A stretch of DNA of 62,142 bases from Rhodobacter capsulatus. Lineage in GTDB: Bacteria > Pseudomonadota > Alphaproteobacteria > Rhodobacterales > Rhodobacteraceae. The first letter of the stretch is position 1, and each line of letters starts with the position of its first letter. The stretch is from the NCBI RefSeq assembly GCF_005144475.1, contig NZ_SWJZ01000018.1, forward strand, positions 1 through 62,142, read 5' to 3'. Under the pieces are notes generated by a model that ran no database searches, was not told where the DNA came from, and was given only the letters and a program-made list of their open reading frames with translations. Shown piece by piece: positions 8,503 to 16,703 of this stretch. Position numbers and translations under genes: made by a program.

Positions 8503-9162
8503 GTGCGGCGGCGGCTGGGCAAGGCGGGGCTTGCGGGGATTTTCGCGCTTGTGATCGGCGGCGCGGCGGCGGCCGAGCCGGTGACGCTGCTTGCCGTGGG
8601 CGACAGCCTGACCCAGGGCTACGGGCTGGATCCGGATCAGGGGCTGGTGCCGCAGCTGCAGGCCTGGCTGACGGCGCGGGGCGCCGAGGTGACGGTGATC
8701 AATGCGGGGGTGTCGGGCGACACGACATCGGGCGGGCGGGCGCGGCTGGGCTGGTCACTGACGCCCGAGGTCGATGCGGTGATGATCGCGCTTGGTGGCA
8801 ACGACATGCTGCGCGGACAGCCGCCCGCGCAGGCGCGCGCGAACCTCGACGCGATGCTGGCCGAGGTGAAAGCGCGGGGGCTGCCGGTGGCGTTGGTCGG
8901 GTTGAAGGCGCCCGGCAATTACGGCCCGGACTGGCAGGCCGGTTACGATGCGATCTGGCCGGAGCTTGGGGCGCGCTATGGCGCCGTCGTGGTGCCCGAT
9001 CTGCTGGCGCCGATCGCCGCGAAGACGCCCGAGGCACGCGCGGCTGAGGGGCTGATGCAGGGCGACAACATCCACCCCTCGGCCAGGGGGGTGGGGCTGG
9101 TGGTCGGCGCCCTGGGGCCGAAGGTATTGGACTTGCTGGACCTTGTGAAGCCTGCGCCCTGA
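8503..9162 (+). CDS. tesA: Periplasmic acyl-CoA thioesterase / lysophospholipase, GDSL family
   Basis: TesA hydrolyses thioester and ester bonds of long acyl chains, usually in the periplasm. The signal peptide runs from MRRRLGKAG to AAAAEP. The four SGNH blocks follow: GDSLTQGYGL (Ser35), NAGVSGDTTSGG, GGND, and DNIHP with Asp188 and His191. I chose the GTG at 8503 because it begins exactly at a signal peptide. An in-frame ATG at 8455 would add 16 residues and overlap the divergent ATPase gene, so it is less likely. A 3'-end dispersed element follows the stop. Confidence 0.88.
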   Translation: MRRRLGKAGLAGIFALVIGGAAAAEPVTLLAVGDSLTQGYGLDPDQGLVPQLQAWLTARGAEVTVINAGVSGDTTSGGRARLGWSLTPEVDAVMIALGGNDMLRGQPPAQARANLDAMLAEVKARGLPVALVGLKAPGNYGPDWQAGYDAIWPELGARYGAVVVPDLLAPIAAKTPEARAAEGLMQGDNIHPSARGVGLVVGALGPKVLDLLDLVKPAP

Positions 9163-9177
9163 AACCGCGGTCGACAA

Positions 9178-9201
9178 GGGCGTATTTGGGCCAAGAAGAA
9201 A
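9178..9201 (+). repeat. Dispersed 3'-end element, single copy after tesA
   Basis: GGGCGTATTTG-N3-CAAGAAGAAA lies 15 bases after the tesA stop and touches the end of the convergent MFS gene. It is in plus orientation, matching tesA, and unpaired here. Confidence 0.75.
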
Positions 9202-10404
9202 TCAGCGGTTGCGGTCAAGCGCGATCAGCAGCGCGGCACCGATCAGCGAAAGCGCCGCGCCAAGGAAGGCGGCAAGGCCATAGCCGCCAAGGCTGGTGCC
9301 AAGCGCGAAGCAGGTGGCGGAAAAGGCGTCGCCCGCCAGTTTTTGCAACGCCATCAGCGAGGCGCCCGCGCCGGGGCGCTCGGCCATCAGGTCCTGCAGA
9401 TAGGCCATTGGCTGGGTCAGCACGATGGCGCCGCCGATCGCACCAGACAGCGTCAACGCCCAGACGGCGGGGGTCTCGGCCAGAAGCGGGATGCCCGCCA
9501 GATGGACGGCGTAGAGAAACGTGCCCAGCGCGATCAGATGGGTGCGTTTGACCCTGGTCGCAACGAAGGGCAGCGCCAGCATGAAGGGCACTTCAAGCCC
9601 GGCCATGAGGCCCGCGTAAAGCGCGGTGTCAGAGGCGCCGCGAAACGGAATGCCCGCGAAAACCAGCCCGACGACGACCATGTAAAGCATCACCGCGCCG
9701 TTGATCGTGCCCAAAGCCAGAACCCGGATCAGCACCTGCGGATGGGCGATCTCGGTCAGCGCTTCGCGGAACGAAAGGCCCGAGGGCACGTCTTCCCAAT
9801 GGGTTGCGCCGTCGCGCGGCCAAAGCCGGACGGTCAGCCCCAGCATCAGCACTGCCAAGACAAGGCAGACCGGATAGATCGCGGTGAGGGGGGTGTCGCC
9901 CTGAAACACCACCGACCAGATCGGCAGCACCACGACCCAGGGCAGCGCGAAAAGCGCGCGCAGGGTCGACAGGATCGCGGGCCGGTCGGCCTCGGGCTGG
10001 GTGGTGGCGGCCAGGCGGGCAAGCGCGAAGATCTGCCCGAAGATCGCGCTGGAGATCGGCAGCAACAGCGCATGGGCCAGAACGAAGGCGGGGGTGGCGG
10101 GGGCAAGGGCCATCAGCGCCGTGCCCAGCGTCAGCGCGGTGACGGTGGTCAGCGCGATGGCGCGGCGGTTGGCGCGCTGATCGGCCAGAATGCCGAAGCC
10201 GACCGAGGTGGCGACGGCGACCAGCGAGGCCAGGATCAGCAGCGCCGAAAACGCATGGTCCGAGAGGCCGAAGACCTTCACGGCAAGCGAGGACACATAG
10301 GGCGCGATCGTCGCGGCATGGGCGCCGAAAAGCACAAGCAGGCCGGCGGCCAGCATCAGGGTGCGGTCGCGCAGGATCGGGCGGAAGGGGGCGGCGAGGG
10401 ACAT
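9202..10404 (-). CDS. MFS transporter, possibly a sugar-efflux type
   Basis: The 400-residue inner-membrane protein shows about twelve hydrophobic segments in two halves. The loop after helix 2 contains GILADQRANRRAI, a form of the MFS motif A. Overall size and the 12-helix plan fit the major facilitator superfamily; the sequence looks closest to sugar-efflux (SetA-like) members, but that is from memory. It lies 38 bases after the FAD-oxidase gene on the same strand and may be cotranscribed with it. The substrate cannot be read from the sequence. Confidence 0.8.
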   Translation of the reverse strand: MSLAAPFRPILRDRTLMLAAGLLVLFGAHAATIAPYVSSLAVKVFGLSDHAFSALLILASLVAVATSVGFGILADQRANRRAIALTTVTALTLGTALMALAPATPAFVLAHALLLPISSAIFGQIFALARLAATTQPEADRPAILSTLRALFALPWVVVLPIWSVVFQGDTPLTAIYPVCLVLAVLMLGLTVRLWPRDGATHWEDVPSGLSFREALTEIAHPQVLIRVLALGTINGAVMLYMVVVGLVFAGIPFRGASDTALYAGLMAGLEVPFMLALPFVATRVKRTHLIALGTFLYAVHLAGIPLLAETPAVWALTLSGAIGGAIVLTQPMAYLQDLMAERPGAGASLMALQKLAGDAFSATCFALGTSLGGYGLAAFLGAALSLIGAALLIALDRNR

Positions 10405-10442
10405 GCGGCCTGATGCGCCTGGCAGAGGCGATTCTCAACCCC

Positions 10443-11819
10443 CTACGGCAGCACCTTGCCGGGGTTGAGGAGGCCCTTGGGGTCGAGCGCCGCCTTGATC
10501 GCGGCCATCATCGCCAGCGCGACCGGGTCTTTATGCGCCGCCATGGTGGCGCGTTTCGAAATCCCCACCCCGTGTTCGGCACTGAAACTGCCGCCCAGGG
10601 CGACCGCCTCGGCGCTGACCCGGGCACGGATCGCCTTGGCCAGCCCGGGGTCGGGACGCGCGGGGTAAGCGGTGTAATGGATGTTGCCGTCGCCCAGATG
10701 CGCGATCACCAGCTCCTCGGCGCCGGGATCAAGCGCGGCCAGCACGGGCGTCATCCGGGTCAGGAAAGTCTCCAGCCGGTCGAGCGGCAGGGCGATGTCG
10801 CAATCGACGATGTCCGGCGTGGTGAAGGTGATCTCGGCCGCCGATTCGCGCATCTCCCACAGCTTGCGGCGCTGCGTGGCCGATTGCGCGATCACCGCTT
10901 CGGTCACCTGCCCCGCCTCCAGCGCGGCACCCAGCAGGGCTTCCAGCGCGGCGACCGGATGGGCGCCGGGAATGGTCGTCGCGGTCTCGATCAGCACATT
11001 GACCGGGCGGGGGGCATAGGGACAGGCGAGCGCCGGTTTCAGCCGGGCAAGCCGCGCCATGTAGCGGTCGGGCATGAATTCAAACGCCTCGACCGCGCCG
11101 CCGGTGCCGGATTGCACGGTGTTGAGCAGCGCGAGCGCCTCGGACAGGCTCTCCAGCCCGACCAGCGCGGTTGCGTAGGCCGTGGGCGCGGGCACCAGTT
11201 TCAGCACGGCAGCGGTGATGATGCCCAAGGTCCCCTCGGCCCCGATGATCAGATCGCGCAGGTCGTAGCCGGTGTTGTCCTTGTGCAGGCCGGTCAGCCC
11301 GTGCCAGATCCGGCCATCGGCCAGAACCACCTCCAGCCCCAGACACAAGGCCCGGGCCGAGCCGTAGCGCAGCACATTCGAGCCGCCCGCATTGGTGGAC
11401 AGAAATCCCCCCACCATCGCCGAGCCCTTGGCCCCGAAGCTCAGCGGAAAGGCCAGCCCCTGCCCGGCGGCAAGATCCTGCAGGGTTTCCAGCACCACCC
11501 CGGCTTCCGCCACCACCGTCCGCGCGGCGGGGTTCAGATCGCGGATGCGGGTCATGCGGGCCAGCGACAGCATCAGCGCGCCGGGCGCATAGGTGCCGCC
11601 GTTCAGCCCGGTGTTGCCGCCGACGGGCACGACCGGCGTGCCGGTCTGATGCGCCAGCCGCAGGACCGCCGCCACCTCCTCGGTCGTGCCGGGGCGGACA
11701 ACGGCCAGGGGTTCCCAGGTATAATGCCCGGTCCATTCGCGGCCATGGGCCAAGGCTTCGGCCCCGCGCAGAACCTGCGCAGGGCCGAGAATTTCGCTCA
11801 AACGGTCAAGAAGATCCAT
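10443..11819 (-). CDS. FAD-linked oxidase (GlcD / D-lactate dehydrogenase type)
   Basis: This is a flavoprotein dehydrogenase of the VAO family acting on a D-2-hydroxy acid such as lactate, glycolate or 2-hydroxyglutarate. The 458 residues contain the FAD-binding segment VVPVGGNTGLNGG, IGAEGTLGIIT in the middle, and the C-terminal HLGDGNIHY and FSAEHGVGISKR that shape the active site. I chose the ATG at 11819, because an in-frame start 15 codons upstream falls inside a dispersed palindrome. The exact substrate is undetermined. Confidence 0.88.
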   Translation of the reverse strand: MDLLDRLSEILGPAQVLRGAEALAHGREWTGHYTWEPLAVVRPGTTEEVAAVLRLAHQTGTPVVPVGGNTGLNGGTYAPGALMLSLARMTRIRDLNPAARTVVAEAGVVLETLQDLAAGQGLAFPLSFGAKGSAMVGGFLSTNAGGSNVLRYGSARALCLGLEVVLADGRIWHGLTGLHKDNTGYDLRDLIIGAEGTLGIITAAVLKLVPAPTAYATALVGLESLSEALALLNTVQSGTGGAVEAFEFMPDRYMARLARLKPALACPYAPRPVNVLIETATTIPGAHPVAALEALLGAALEAGQVTEAVIAQSATQRRKLWEMRESAAEITFTTPDIVDCDIALPLDRLETFLTRMTPVLAALDPGAEELVIAHLGDGNIHYTAYPARPDPGLAKAIRARVSAEAVALGGSFSAEHGVGISKRATMAAHKDPVALAMMAAIKAALDPKGLLNPGKVLP

Positions 11820-11850
11820 CGGATCGCCCGGGGCTTTGGCCGCGCTTTTG

Positions 11851-11902
11851 CGTATTTGCACCAAGAAGAAACGGCATGGGTTTCTTCTTGGCCCAAATAC
11901 GC
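11851..11902. repeat. Paired dispersed element (palindrome) after hemC
   Basis: Two copies of CGTATTTG-N3-CAAGAAGAAA face each other around a short loop and form a long hairpin. The minus-oriented copy begins 22 bases after the hemC stop and matches its direction. The plus copy has no plus-strand gene ending beside it. The pair probably terminates hemC transcription before the FAD-oxidase gene. Confidence 0.75.
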
Positions 11903-11924
11903 CCTTTGCGCGGGGGCGGCAGGC

Positions 11925-12878
11925 TTAGCGCCAGCAGAAGAAATCCGCGGGCGCCTTGGCCAGCAGCTGCTTCGCCAGCTCCGCGCCAAGGGCCACGCCA
12001 TCGGCGGCCGGACCACGGATCTCGCCGGTGATCGTCTCGGAGCCATCGGGACGCAGGATCTCGCCGCGCAGCCAGATCTGATCGCCTTCCAGCACCGAAA
12101 GACCGCCGATCGGGGTCTCGCAGGAGCCGTCGAGCGTCAGAAGGAAGCTGCGTTCGCAAGCCAGACGCAGCCCCGAGGGCGCGTGATGGATCGCATCGAG
12201 CAGCATCTTCGCGCGGGTATCGGCCTCGCGGCGTTCGATCCCGATGCAGCCCTGCGCCACGGCGGGCAGCATGTCTTCGGGCTCGATCGCGGATTTCGCG
12301 ACGTCGGACATGCCCAGACGGTTCAGACCGGCGAGCGCGAGGAAAGTGGCATCGGCCACGCCTTCGCCCAGTTTCTTCATCCGCGTCTGCACGTTGCCGC
12401 GGAATTCGACCATCTTCAGATCGGGGCGGCGCGCCGCAAGTTGCGCGCGACGGCGCAAGCTGGAGGTGCCCACCACCGCGCCCTCGGGCAGCTCGGCGAG
12501 CGAGTTGTATTTCATCGAGACGAAGGCATCGCGGGTGTCTTCGCGCGGCAGGTAGCAGTCGAGGATCAGCCCCTCGGGCTGAAGCGTCGGCATGTCCTTC
12601 ATCGAATGCACGGCGATGTCGATCGAGCCCGCCAGCATCGCCTCTTCGATTTCCTTGGTGAAAAGGCCCTTGCCCCCCACCTCTTTCAAAGGCTTGTCGG
12701 CGGCGATCAGCGCCGCGTTGTCGCCCGAGGTCTTGATCACGACGATCTCGAAGGCCTCTTCGGGCAGATCGAAGGCGGCCATGAGCCGCGAGCGGGTCTC
12801 AAAGGCTTGCGCGAGCGCCAGAGGGCTGCCGCGGGTGCCGATCTTCAGCGGGGCGTTGGGCGAGGGCATCTGTTCCAT
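11925..12878 (-). CDS. hemC: Porphobilinogen deaminase (hydroxymethylbilane synthase)
   Basis: HemC condenses four porphobilinogens into hydroxymethylbilane for heme and bacteriochlorophyll. The 317-residue protein begins [14 protein letters not shown] after a short leader. It has the substrate arginines in [12 protein letters not shown] and the dipyrromethane cofactor cysteine in GSCETPIGG (Cys253). The start could be the ATG at 12878 or the one three codons later. It is divergent from hemE, the next but one enzyme of the pathway, and both could answer to the CrtJ/PpsR-like site between them. Confidence 0.95.
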   Translation of the reverse strand: MEQMPSPNAPLKIGTRGSPLALAQAFETRSRLMAAFDLPEEAFEIVVIKTSGDNAALIAADKPLKEVGGKGLFTKEIEEAMLAGSIDIAVHSMKDMPTLQPEGLILDCYLPREDTRDAFVSMKYNSLAELPEGAVVGTSSLRRRAQLAARRPDLKMVEFRGNVQTRMKKLGEGVADATFLALAGLNRLGMSDVAKSAIEPEDMLPAVAQGCIGIERREADTRAKMLLDAIHHAPSGLRLACERSFLLTLDGSCETPIGGLSVLEGDQIWLRGEILRPDGSETITGEIRGPAADGVALGAELAKQLLAKAPADFFCWR

Positions 12879-12923
12879 GCGCTTGGCATAACCGCGTCAG
12901 ATTGCCCGCGCAAGCTTTACAAG

Positions 12924-12941
12924 TGTCAACAGTGCTTGACA
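12924..12941. promoter_or_regulatory. CrtJ/PpsR-type palindrome TGT-N12-ACA between hemC and hemE
   Basis: TGTCAA-N6-TTGACA is a perfect inverted repeat that fits the TGT-N12-ACA consensus of CrtJ/PpsR, the aerobic repressor of photosynthesis genes. Its right half is the -35 hexamer of the proposed hemE promoter, so binding would block RNA polymerase. Confidence 0.65.
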
Positions 12942-12965
12942 TTCAGCCGCAGGGGACGCTGTTAA
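12936..12965 (+). promoter_or_regulatory. Probable hemE promoter
   Basis: A perfect -35 hexamer TTGACA (12936-12941) is followed after 18 bases by TGTTAA (12960-12965). The implied start is about 15-20 bases before the hemE ATG, leaving room for the ribosome site AAGGAGG. Confidence 0.5.
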
Positions 12966-12988
12966 GGGGCAAGAAGGAGGCCCTCCAA

Positions 12989-14023
12989 ATGACCGACAAG
13001 ACGATCCTGCGCGCCCTCAAGGGCGAAGTTCTTTCCACGCCGCCGGTGTGGCTGATGCGGCAGGCGGGCCGTTATCTGCCCGAATACCGCGCCACCCGCG
13101 CGCAGGCGGGCGATTTCCTCTCGCTGTGCTACACGCCGGACCTGGCCGCCGAGGTGACGCTGCAGCCGATCCGCCGTTACGGCTTTGACGCGGCGATCCT
13201 GTTTGCCGACATTCTGCTGCTGCCGCAGGCGCTTGGGCTGGATCTGTGGTTTGAAACCGGGGAAGGCCCCCGGATGTCCACCGTGACCTCGATGGAGGGC
13301 GTCAAGGGCCTGAAGGGCAAGGACGACATCCACGAGAAGCTTGCCCCGGTCTATGAGACCTGCAAGATCCTGTCGCGCGAGCTGCCGAAGGAAACCACCT
13401 TCATCGGCTTTGCGGGCATGCCCTGGACCGTGGCCACCTACATGATCGCGGGCCGCGGCTCGAAGGATCAGGCCGCCGCGCACAAGTTCAAGGACACCGA
13501 CCGGGCGGCCTTCTCGGCGCTGATCGATGCGGTGACCGTGGCGACGATCGAATACCTCTCGAAACAGGTCGAGGCGGGCTGCGAAGTGGTCAAGCTCTTC
13601 GACAGCTGGGCCGGGTCGCTCAAGGGCCAGGATTTCGAGGATTTCGCGGTCGAGCCCGCCCGGATCATCACCGCCGAGATGAAGCGCCGCTTCCCCGGCC
13701 TGCCGGTCATCGCCTTCCCGCGCGAGGCGGGCAATGGTTACATCGGCTTCGCCGAGAAGACCGGGGCGGATTGCGTCGCCATCGACAATTCGGTTTCGCC
13801 CGACTGGGCGGCGGCGAATGTGCAGATGGGCAAGACCTGCGTGCAGGGCAACCTTGACCCGTCCTACATGGTGACCGGCGGCGAAGCCCTTGTCGAAGCG
13901 ACGAAAAAGGTCGTCGCCGCGTTCAAGAACGGGCCCCATATCTTCAACCTCGGCCATGGCATCACCCCCGAGGCGAACCCGGACAACGTCACCCTGCTGA
14001 TGGAAACCATCCGCAAGGGCTGA
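12989..14023 (+). CDS. hemE: Uroporphyrinogen decarboxylase
   Basis: HemE removes four carboxyl groups from uroporphyrinogen III to give coproporphyrinogen III in the cytoplasm. The 344-residue protein has the standard length and the signature [14 protein letters not shown] near the start (21-34), followed by [13 protein letters not shown]. The ATG at 12989 follows a strong AAGGAGG. The longer in-frame extension upstream would run through the promoter and is not used. A dispersed element and a terminator follow the stop. Confidence 0.97.
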   Translation: MTDKTILRALKGEVLSTPPVWLMRQAGRYLPEYRATRAQAGDFLSLCYTPDLAAEVTLQPIRRYGFDAAILFADILLLPQALGLDLWFETGEGPRMSTVTSMEGVKGLKGKDDIHEKLAPVYETCKILSRELPKETTFIGFAGMPWTVATYMIAGRGSKDQAAAHKFKDTDRAAFSALIDAVTVATIEYLSKQVEAGCEVVKLFDSWAGSLKGQDFEDFAVEPARIITAEMKRRFPGLPVIAFPREAGNGYIGFAEKTGADCVAIDNSVSPDWAAANVQMGKTCVQGNLDPSYMVTGGEALVEATKKVVAAFKNGPHIFNLGHGITPEANPDNVTLLMETIRKG

Positions 14024-14030
14024 GCGCGCA

Positions 14031-14073
14031 GGGCGTATTTGGACCAAGAAAAAGGGGGCCGCGAGGCCCCCTT
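14031..14073 (+). terminator. Dispersed element fused to a terminator after hemE
   Basis: GGGCGTATTTG-N3-CAAGAAAAA (14031 on, plus orientation) runs directly into a hairpin of AAAGGGGGCC, loop GCGA, and GGCCCCCTTT (14051-14072). It sits between convergent hemE and the helicase gene, and the A- and T-flanks allow termination in both directions. Confidence 0.75.
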
Positions 14074-14093
14074 TGCATGTCTGGCGCAGCGGT

Positions 14094-16079
14094 TCAGAAG
14101 CTGCGCGGTTTTTTCGGGCCGGGCTTGCCCGCGGGTTTCGCGCCCGGCTTGGCAAAGCTTTTCGCGCCGTATTTCGGCGCCGGTTTGCCCTCTTTCGCGG
14201 CGGCGCCATGGCCGCCTTCGCGCGCCCAGGGGGCGGCCTTGCGGGGTTTCGGCGCCGGGGCGTCGCCCACGGGCTTGCGGGCCGGACGCTCGGCTTTCTC
14301 GAACCGCTCGGCGCGTTCGGGGCGCTCGGCCCCCTCTTCGCGCGGCGGGCCCTTGCGATGCGGCTTCAGCGCGGGCTTGTCGCCATAGCTGCCGCGCGGC
14401 GCATAGGGTTTCTTCTCGTAGGGCTTGCGATCGCCGGTCTTGGTCCAGCGGTCAGGCTTCGGCGCCGGACGGTCGAGGCCCTCGGGCATGCCCGGCAGAT
14501 TTTCCACCGTGCATTTGCCTTCCATCACCCGGTCGGCGCCCAGACCCGCCTCGAAGCGGTCGGCCATCGATTCATGGATCTGCACGAAGGTCTCTTGCTG
14601 CATCACCCGGATCATCCCGATGTCGCGCCGGGTCAGATCGCCCGCGCGGCACAGCATCGGCAAAAGCCATTTCGGATCAACCCACTGGTCATGACCCATC
14701 GAGAGCCGATACCAGCGCGCGGCGCCGAATTCCTCGCGCGCGCGGGGCTTCGGCCCCTCGCCCACGGTGACGGCGATCACATCCTCGGGCGCGGTGCGGG
14801 CGGCGCGGAAATGGCGCAGCACGGCGGCGGCCAGCTGCTTCGGCTCATGCGTTTCCAAAAGCCGGGCGATGGCGTCAAATTCCTCGGCCGTCGCGGGCTC
14901 GACCAGCGCCGGTTCCGTCAGCAGACGTTCCTGATCGCGGGCCAGAATATCCTCGGGCGTCGGCGCCCCTTCCCAGGTCACCGAGACCTGCGCCTCGCGC
15001 AGCAGCCGCTCGGCCTTGGCGCGCACGTTCAGCGGCACGACAATCGCCGACAGCCCCTTGCGCCCGGCCCGGCCGGTGCGGCCCGAGCGGTGCAACAGCC
15101 CCTCGCGGTTCATCGGCAGATCGGCGTGAATCACCAGCTCCAGCCCCGGCAGGTCGATGCCGCGCGCGGCGACGTCGGTCGCAATGCAGACCCGCGCCCG
15201 GCCATCGCGCATCATCTGCAGCGCGCGCGAACGTTCGTCCTGCGTCAGCTCCCCCGACAGCGCCACGACCGAGAAGCCCCGGTTCAGAAGCTTGCCCGTC
15301 AGATGCGTCACCGCCGCCCGGGTCGAGCAGAACACGATGGCGCGCTCGGCCTCGTGCAGGCGCAGCAGGTTGACGATGGCGTTTTCCCGGTCGGACCGGT
15401 CCACCAGCACGCCGCGATAGTCGATATCGGCATGGCTTTCGCGCGACGACACGGTGGAAATCCGCTCCGCCTCGCGCTGGAAGGTCTGCGCCAGCCGCTC
15501 GATCTCGCGCGGGACCGTCGCCGAAAACATCAGCGTGCGACGCCCCTCGGGCGCGGATTCCAGAATGAATTCCAGATCTTCGCGGAAGCCCATGTCGAGC
15601 ATCTCGTCGGCCTCGTCCAAGACGACGGCCGAGAGCGCCGACAGATCCAGCGCGCCGCGGCGGATGTGATCGCAGATCCGCCCGGGCGTGCCCACAACGA
15701 TATGCGCGCCGCGTTCCAGCGCCCGGCGCTCGGCGCGGGCATCCATGCCGCCGACGGCGCCGGTGATCACCGCCCCCGCCTTTTCGTAAAGCCAGCTCAG
15801 CTCGCGGCTGACCTGCACGGCCAATTCGCGCGTCGGCGCGACAACCAGCGCGCGCGGCAGATCCGGATAAGGCGAAATGCCGTTTTCGCCCAAAAGCTCG
15901 GCCGAGATCGCCAGCCCGAACGCCACCGTCTTGCCCGACCCCGTCTGCGCCGAGACGAGGAGATCCCGTCCGGCCAGCTCGGGGCGCGTCACCGCGTCCT
16001 GAACGGGCGTCAGGGCATCATAGCCCCGCGCGGACAGAGCCTCGGCAAGCGCCGCGGGAAGATGGGGGAAGTCGGTCAT
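14094..16079 (-). CDS. DEAD-box ATP-dependent RNA helicase with basic C-terminal tail
   Basis: The protein unwinds RNA duplexes, probably in ribosome assembly or mRNA decay. The 661 residues include AQTGSGKT (motif I), APTRELA, GTPGRICDHI, VLDEADEML (II), FSATV (III) and HRSGRTGRAGRKG (VI). A DbpA-like RNA-binding domain follows (about 460-540). The tail of about 110 residues is rich in Lys, Pro, Arg and Gly and probably disordered. The domain order is that of DeaD/CsdA proteins. The start at 16079 gives MTDFPHLPAAL, typical of the family. Confidence 0.92.
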   Translation of the reverse strand: MTDFPHLPAALAEALSARGYDALTPVQDAVTRPELAGRDLLVSAQTGSGKTVAFGLAISAELLGENGISPYPDLPRALVVAPTRELAVQVSRELSWLYEKAGAVITGAVGGMDARAERRALERGAHIVVGTPGRICDHIRRGALDLSALSAVVLDEADEMLDMGFREDLEFILESAPEGRRTLMFSATVPREIERLAQTFQREAERISTVSSRESHADIDYRGVLVDRSDRENAIVNLLRLHEAERAIVFCSTRAAVTHLTGKLLNRGFSVVALSGELTQDERSRALQMMRDGRARVCIATDVAARGIDLPGLELVIHADLPMNREGLLHRSGRTGRAGRKGLSAIVVPLNVRAKAERLLREAQVSVTWEGAPTPEDILARDQERLLTEPALVEPATAEEFDAIARLLETHEPKQLAAAVLRHFRAARTAPEDVIAVTVGEGPKPRAREEFGAARWYRLSMGHDQWVDPKWLLPMLCRAGDLTRRDIGMIRVMQQETFVQIHESMADRFEAGLGADRVMEGKCTVENLPGMPEGLDRPAPKPDRWTKTGDRKPYEKKPYAPRGSYGDKPALKPHRKGPPREEGAERPERAERFEKAERPARKPVGDAPAPKPRKAAPWAREGGHGAAAKEGKPAPKYGAKSFAKPGAKPAGKPGPKKPRSF

Positions 16080-16160
16080 ATGGGGGGGGCTTTCGCTACA
16101 ATCAAAGCGCAGCCCATACGCCCAATCTCCCCGAAAGGAAAGCCCCGTTCTGGCATCACG

Positions 16161-16228
16161 GCAAATATCCCGCTTTCACCTTGGCCAAATATCCCGGGGG
16201 GCGGCGCAGCCGGGGGGCAGAGCCCCCC
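16161..16228 (-). repeat. Dispersed 3'-end element in a divergent spacer
   Basis: A minus-oriented core TTTCACCTTG-N3-CAAATATCCCGGG (16174-16200) is joined to a G-run/C-run hairpin with loop AGA (16212-16228). A partial second copy, CAAATATCCCG, lies just before it (16162-16172). No minus-strand gene ends here: both neighbours start at this spacer, which breaks the rule seen for the other copies. Confidence 0.65.
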
Positions 16229-16283
16229 TCCCCGGTTGCCTTTTTGCGCCGCGGGCGCAAGAATGCCGCAAACGGAGGGTTCC

Positions 16284-16685
16284 ATGCGCAAGCTGATCGT
16301 GTTCGGTGTTCTGGCTCTGGCCGCCTGCGGCACGCCGCAGGAACAATGTATCAACCGCGAAACCCGCGAGATCCGGCATCTGCAGGACATGCTCGACGAG
16401 GTCGAGGGCAATCTGGCGCGCGGCTACGCCTATGAGGATTACGACGTGCCGATGACGCGCTGGGAACAATGCGGCACCGACGTGATCCGCCGCGGCAACG
16501 GCACGGTGATCGAAAAGCCGCGCATGTGCATGGAAGATTACACCGTCACCCGCACCCGCGAAGTGGCGATCGATCCGGTCTCGGAACGGCGCAAGCGCGA
16601 CGGGCTGCGCGACAAGATCGACGAGCTGACCCCCGTCGCCAATGCCGCGATCCGCGCCTGCAAGGCGGCCTATCCCGAGGAATAG
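16284..16685 (+). CDS. Small lipoprotein of unknown function
   Basis: The 133-residue protein has a clear lipoprotein signal (MRKLIVFGVLALAACG, lipidated Cys15). The mature part is charged, with four further cysteines (two in EQC contexts, one in MCMED and one in IRACKAAY), which could form disulfides in the periplasm. Two stretches, about 25-50 and 100-125, look helical. I do not recognise a named family. The ribosome site CGGAGGG supports the ATG at 16284. The stop lies 18 bases from the end of the convergent methyltransferase gene. Confidence 0.75.
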   Translation: MRKLIVFGVLALAACGTPQEQCINRETREIRHLQDMLDEVEGNLARGYAYEDYDVPMTRWEQCGTDVIRRGNGTVIEKPRMCMEDYTVTRTREVAIDPVSERRKRDGLRDKIDELTPVANAAIRACKAAYPEE

Positions 16686-16703
16686 GCCCCCTCGCGCCAG
16701 CTG

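Noticed and set aside
11820-11864. A longer N-terminus for the FAD-linked oxidase
   Set aside because: The extension would be encoded inside the dispersed palindrome, and the shorter start gives a normal family N-terminus.
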